Position numbers and translations under genes: made by a program. The notes under the pieces are model-generated. The model saw nothing but the letters and a program-made list of their open reading frames with translations. It ran no database searches and was not told where the DNA came from. A DNA stretch of 8,837 nt, taken from contig JAITLD010000039.1 in assembly GCA_031278055.1 (NCBI GenBank), positions 1 through 8,837 of the forward strand, read 5' to 3'. The stretch is from Rickettsiales bacterium (GTDB lineage Bacteria; Pseudomonadota; Alphaproteobacteria; Rs-D84). Below are positions 6,107 through 8,837 of the stretch, in pieces. How positions within the stretch are numbered: position 1 is the stretch's first letter; every line of letters starts with the position of its first letter.

Positions 6107-7795
6107 CTAAACCCTATCCACCGTTTCGTAATTGTTTCTGCGCATGCGGGATAAAATACTTTCAATCTCTTTTTCGCCGACGCCCATTTCCGCAAGAACG
6201 CCCTGCCCCAGCAAGAACGACGATTCTATCGTTTCCGGCAGCGCCACGCGCGCGCCCTCGCCTATCAAAATTTTCGATTCCTGAAGATTGCGCGCGCGCG
6301 CGAAAATTTTGAGGCGCGGCGCGATTCTTTTCGCCGCGCGGACGGTTTTTTTCGCAACCGCCGCATTGTCCAGCGCGACGATCATGGCGCGCGTGGCGCG
6401 CGGCGCCAAACCGAATCCCGCCAAGACATCGCTACGCGTGGTGTCGCCGTAAAGAACGCCGAGGCCCGCCTCTTTTCCGGCAAGAACCCTGTCGACATTC
6501 ATATCGATCGCGATATACGGGATCTTTCTCGCGTCCAGCATTTTCGCAATTGTCATTCCGACACGCCCGAACCCGCAGATTATCACATCGGGCTTTTTGG
6601 AAACCAAACCGTTATATTTTTGCGCCAGCTTCTGCGAATACAAAAGTCCCTTTTCATTCATATTATCGAAAATACGAAGCATTATCGGCGTTAATCCCAT
6701 TGAAATAATTATGATTGCCGTCAGGATTTCGGCATGTTGCAGCGGAATCGCGCCTATGCCCGACGTTTTTAATGTTTGAAGCAATAACAAACCGAACTCG
6801 CCCCCCTGCGCCAGAAGAAGCGCGATTAAAAACGCGCTTCTACGCGACCCCCTGCGCATGCGCGCGATAAAATAGACGGCCGCGAATTTCAACGCGATTA
6901 ATCCGGCCGCGCCCAGCGCGACAATCCAGATGTTTCGGATTAAAAATCGCAATTCAAGTCCCATTCCGAGAGAAATAAAAAACATCGCGATGAATAGGGT
7001 CTGATACGGCGCGATGTCGGCGCGAACCTGGTGATTATAAACAGTTTCGGAAAACAGCATTCCGGCCAGAAAGGCCCCTATCGCCGGAGGCATTCCGATG
7101 TAGTGAAATACGGCGGCCCACGCCGCGATGCTTGACAAGATTATCAGCAAAAATGCCTCGCGCGATTTTATTTTCGCAACTTCCCGCATGATGGGATTCA
7201 TTATCAGTTTTGCGACAATAACCGCGCCAAAAACCAAGCCGATTGTCATAACCGAAACGTCGATTACTTCCGCGCCAAGGTTAAATGATTTTCCCGCGAA
7301 TACGGGCAGCATGGCCAAAAGCGGAATCGTTAGCAAATCCTGAAACAAAAGAATTGAAAAAGCCTGGCGCCCCAGGCGCGACTGTAATTCATTCCGATCG
7401 GCCAATGTCTGCAAATCCGCGCCTGAACTCGACATCGCGAGCATTATACATACCATAATTGACGGCATGATCGGCCAGTCGGCGATCCAGAAAATAAAAG
7501 GAAACAAAAGAACTGCAACCGTTAAAACCTGGGCCGCGCCGAGGCCGAAAATATTTTTCCGCATGGACCATAATCGCCTGATGTTCAATTCCAATCCCAG
7601 CGTGAACCACAAGAACATTATCCCAAGCCCGCCCATAAAATTCCATACGCCGGATAATTGGTAAAGCCCGAGGGCATGCGGACCGGCGATTATTCCAGCC
7701 AATAAAAACGCGACCAGCGAACTGACATGGGCTTTTTTGAATAGCAAAACCAATCCAAGCGCAATCCCAAGAAACAATAATATCGACGTTTCCAT
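6107..7795 (-). CDS. CPA2-family cation/proton antiporter with TrkA-N (RCK) domain, KefB/KefC-like
   Basis: 562 aa. Residues 1-375 form the multi-helix Na+/H+-exchanger domain of monovalent cation:proton antiporter 2. Recognisable family sequences are RLGRQAFSILLFQDLLTIPLLAM (about 140-162, with the QD pair at 152-153), GAFLAGMLFSETVYNHQVRADI (240-261), FFISLGMGLEL (272-282) and LLAQGGEFGLLLL (327-339). Residues about 402-515 are a cytoplasmic TrkA-N Rossmann domain with GFGRVG (408-413) and the strand-2 acid in IAIDMN (427-432). The likely role is ligand-gated K+ (or Na+) efflux in exchange for H+. Substrate and ligand cannot be told from sequence, so no Kef symbol is assigned. The SSTA-like helix motif reads SSSGADLQ (122-129), with an unusual Asp. 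GGAGGGG lies 4 nt before ATG 7795, a very strong ribosome-binding site. Confidence 0.93.
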   Translation of the reverse strand: METSILLFLGIALGLVLLFKKAHVSSLVAFLLAGIIAGPHALGLYQLSGVWNFMGGLGIMFLWFTLGLELNIRRLWSMRKNIFGLGAAQVLTVAVLLFPFIFWIADWPIMPSIMVCIMLAMSSSGADLQTLADRNELQSRLGRQAFSILLFQDLLTIPLLAMLPVFAGKSFNLGAEVIDVSVMTIGLVFGAVIVAKLIMNPIMREVAKIKSREAFLLIILSSIAAWAAVFHYIGMPPAIGAFLAGMLFSETVYNHQVRADIAPYQTLFIAMFFISLGMGLELRFLIRNIWIVALGAAGLIALKFAAVYFIARMRRGSRRSAFLIALLLAQGGEFGLLLLQTLKTSGIGAIPLQHAEILTAIIIISMGLTPIMLRIFDNMNEKGLLYSQKLAQKYNGLVSKKPDVIICGFGRVGMTIAKMLDARKIPYIAIDMNVDRVLAGKEAGLGVLYGDTTRSDVLAGFGLAPRATRAMIVALDNAAVAKKTVRAAKRIAPRLKIFARARNLQESKILIGEGARVALPETIESSFLLGQGVLAEMGVGEKEIESILSRMRRNNYETVDRV

Positions 7796-7816
7796 AATTC
7801 CCCTCCGATAATCTGA

Positions 7817-7844
7817 ATTATATCAATTATTGATTCTTTTACAA
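7817..7844 (-). promoter_or_regulatory. Sigma70-type promoter for the antiporter gene
   Basis: On the minus strand TTGTAA (7839-7844; 4 of 6 matches to TTGACA) and a perfect TATAAT (7817-7822) are separated by 16 nt, giving a short leader of about 15-20 nt that ends in the GGAGGGG ribosome-binding site. It may also drive lspA-yidC-SIMPL-cys2 by readthrough. Confidence 0.6.
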
Positions 7845-7911
7845 AATCACAAAAAACAAACTACAATTAACAACTAATTATTAATTTAACTCATAACTCT
7901 GAACTCTCAAG

Positions 7912-8046
7912 CCCTATTCCCGCCTACGCGGGAATGACAAAACCCTGACGGGTTTTGTAAAAAAAAGTGTATAGAATAAAACTTAGCAGCGTTTTTTTTG
8001 ACAAACAACAAAGTTGTTTGTCATTCCCGCGCAGGCGGGAATAGGG
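7912..8046. repeat. Repeat copy C: palindromic element (135 bp), opposite orientation to A and B
   Basis: CCCTATT (7912-7918) and AATAGGG (8040-8046) ends, ATTCCC-N8-GGGAAT cores at 7916-7935 and 8023-8042, and one central module. The inner hairpin order is reversed relative to A and B: the ACAAAACCC/GGGTTTTGT hairpin comes first and the GACAAACAAC/GTTGTTTGTC hairpin second. The left flank AACTCTGAACTCTCAAG is the same as the left flank of copy B. Confidence 0.9.
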
Positions 8047-8068
8047 CCTGAGAGTTCGGAGTTCAGAA

Positions 8069-8106
8069 AGATTGATAATTAATAATTTTTTTAACTCTGA
8101 ACTCTC
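8069..8106 (+). repeat. 38-bp direct repeat, second copy
   Basis: Identical to 1986-2023 in the same orientation, although the neighbouring repeat elements are inverted relative to those at 1794-2221. Its right end AACTCTGAACTCTC forms an inverted pair with GAGAGTTCGGAGTTC at 8050-8064. Confidence 0.95.
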
Positions 8107-8136
8107 TTGTCAGTTTCCATGTTTCAATAAAATAGA

Positions 8137-8299
8137 CCCTATTCCCGCCTGCGCGGGAATGACAAAACCCTGACGGGTTTTGTAAAAAAAGTGCATGAAA
8201 CAAAACTGGGTAACGTTTTTTTTGACAAACAACTGACGGGTTTTGTAAAAAAAAGGTGTATAGAACAAAACTGGGTAACGCTTTTTTTTGACAAACAAC
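8137..8299. repeat. Repeat copy D: truncated palindromic element with duplicated module
   Basis: The left arm is complete (CCCTATT at 8137, core 8141-8160), but the right arm, its core and the second inner hairpin are missing. The central module is duplicated in tandem, 8171-8233 (63 bp) and 8234-8299 (66 bp). Both start TGACGGGTTTTGT and end TTTTTTTTGACAAACAAC, with the core written CTGGGTAACG rather than the CTTAGCAGCG of copy C. Sequence then passes directly to CTCTGAACTCGG and the rpsP promoter. It has the same orientation as copy C. Confidence 0.85.
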
Positions 8300-8310
8300 T
8301 CTGAACTCGG

Positions 8311-8338
8311 TTGACATTTGGTGGAAATTCATTATAAT
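8311..8338 (+). promoter_or_regulatory. Full-consensus sigma70 promoter of rpsP
   Basis: TTGACA (8311-8316) and TATAAT (8333-8338) match the consensus at all 12 positions, with a 16-nt spacer. Transcription should start near 8345, giving a leader of about 105 nt before rpsP. The strength suits a ribosomal protein operon. The -35 box lies 11 nt after the end of repeat copy D. Confidence 0.85.
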
Positions 8339-8344
8339 GTAAAA

Positions 8345-8450
8345 AAATCCTTTGCCTGTGGGCACGGGGCACCGGCGGACGAGTTTCGTTGTCGGCGATT
8401 TTTTAATGCCTTTGCCATCCGGTAAAGGAATAAAACAAAAAGGATAAAAC
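8345..8450 (+). promoter_or_regulatory. Structured 5' leader of rpsP with alternative pairings
   Basis: CCTTTGCC occurs twice (8349-8356, 8409-8416). Either copy can pair over eight positions (one G-U) with GGTAAAGG at 8421-8428. The near pairing gives a tight hairpin with an ATCC loop, and the far pairing would enclose the leader. The first copy can instead form the small hairpin TGCC-TGTG-GGCA (8353-8364). The ribosome-binding site AAAAAGGA (8437-8444) lies 6 nt before the ATG, just after the hairpin. Regulation is inferred. Confidence 0.5.
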
Positions 8451-8837
8451 ATGGCGGTGGTTATCAGATTGCAGCGGCGCGGCGGAAAAAAACAGCCGTA
8501 TTATTATATTGTCGCGGTCGACTCGCGCGTTGCGCGCGATTCCGGAAATATTTTGGAAACATTGGGAAAATACGATCCTATGCAGCCGAAAGATTCCGAC
8601 AAGCGCGTGATTTTCAATGCGGACAAAATAAAAGCGTGGATTTCAAAAGGCGCGCGCCCGTCCGACAGGATTTATAAATTTCTGGCAAATGCGGGATTGT
8701 TGCCCAAGCGCGATATTCCGGTTCAGACAAAGCAAAACTTGCAATCCGAAAAAACTCTCGCAAAACTGAAAGCGCGCGAAGAAAAATTGGCCAAGACCGC
8801 CGAAGTTTCCGCGCCGACGGAAACACAGGATGAACAA
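8451..8837 (+). CDS. rpsP: 30S ribosomal protein S16 (3' end outside window)
   Basis: 129 codons are visible from ATG 8451, with no stop before the right edge. The opening MAVVIRLQRRGGKKQPYYYI followed by VAVDSRVARDSGNILETLGKYDP is diagnostic of S16, a small-subunit assembly protein that binds 16S rRNA. The conserved part ends near residue 83 (IYKFLANAGLLPK). A charged Lys/Glu/Ala-rich tail then continues to the window edge, longer than the 82-residue E. coli protein and typical of alphaproteobacterial S16. An AAAAAGGA site lies 6 nt upstream. In many proteobacteria rpsP is followed by rimM, trmD and rplS, which would lie beyond the window. Confidence 0.97.
   Translation, partial: MAVVIRLQRRGGKKQPYYYIVAVDSRVARDSGNILETLGKYDPMQPKDSDKRVIFNADKIKAWISKGARPSDRIYKFLANAGLLPKRDIPVQTKQNLQSEKTLAKLKAREEKLAKTAEVSAPTETQDEQ

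Larger units (their letters stand above)
7796..8450. other. Divergent intergenic region between the antiporter gene and rpsP
   Basis: These 655 nt hold the antiporter promoter, repeat copies C and D with a 90-bp spacer, the rpsP promoter and the rpsP leader. Minus-strand open frames up to 129 codons across 8063-8452 translate the repeat arms (HSRAGGN and SFPRRRE peptides) and are not genes. The array 7868-8300 is a partial inverted copy of 1786-2258. Confidence 0.8.

Noticed and set aside
6285..6304. Alternating CG tract inside the antiporter gene
   Set aside because: It encodes Ala-Arg-Ala-Arg in the TrkA-N domain using the favoured GCG/CGC codons, so codon use explains it.
1794..8299. Rho-independent terminators in the repeat elements
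   Set aside because: On both strands the A or T tracts are on the wrong side: hairpins are followed by A tracts or preceded by T tracts, never followed by a U run.
1786..8300. Composite transposon carrying the five genes
   Set aside because: No transposase or integrase lies in the window, the enclosed genes include housekeeping lspA and yidC, and no target duplication is visible. Inverted arrays alone do not show mobility of the block.
8063..8452. 129-codon minus-strand frame, and nested frames at 8110-8372
   Set aside because: They translate the repeat arms (HSRAGGN and SFPRRRE peptides), cross the rpsP promoter and leader, and have no ribosome-binding site. This is a common artefact of dRS3-like repeats.

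Overview
The window looks like part of a mid-GC alphaproteobacterial chromosome. The S16 protein with a long charged C-terminal tail, the YidC and LspA sequences and the heavy use of GCG/CGC codons all fit this, but the lineage is an inference from sequence style and cannot be fixed from here. Coding is dense except for two repeat-filled intergenic regions.

Layout. (1) 1-1703, minus strand: a large secreted cysteine-rich protein, here called cys1, cut by the left edge. (2) 1704-2262: intergenic DNA carrying a weak promoter for cys1 and two copies (A, B) of a palindrome-rich mobile-type repeat. (3) 2263-7795, minus strand: five genes in the order, by transcription, CPA2 cation/H+ antiporter (KefB/KefC type) - lspA - yidC - SIMPL-domain protein - a second, shorter cysteine-rich secreted protein (cys2). 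The last four are tightly packed (16-nt overlap, 4-nt overlap, 4-nt gap). (4) 7796-8450: a divergent intergenic region with the antiporter promoter, two more repeat copies (C, D) in the opposite orientation, and a full-consensus promoter with a structured leader for rpsP. (5) 8451-8837, plus strand: rpsP (ribosomal protein S16), open at the right edge.

The lspA-yidC-SIMPL-cys2 cluster reads as a cell-envelope unit: YidC inserts membrane proteins, LspA matures lipoproteins, the SIMPL protein is predicted to be membrane-anchored with its domain outside the cytoplasm, and Cys2 carries a signal peptide. Cys1 and Cys2 are paralogues: two cysteine blocks are conserved with the same or nearly the same spacing. 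I do not recognise this family.

The most unusual content is (a) this Cys1/Cys2 family and (b) the repeat family, a nested palindrome with about 30-bp terminal inverted arms, dRS3-like 20-bp cores and an internal module of about 62 bp that is duplicated in two of the four copies. The A-B and C-D arrays are partial inverted copies of each other and bracket the five-gene block.
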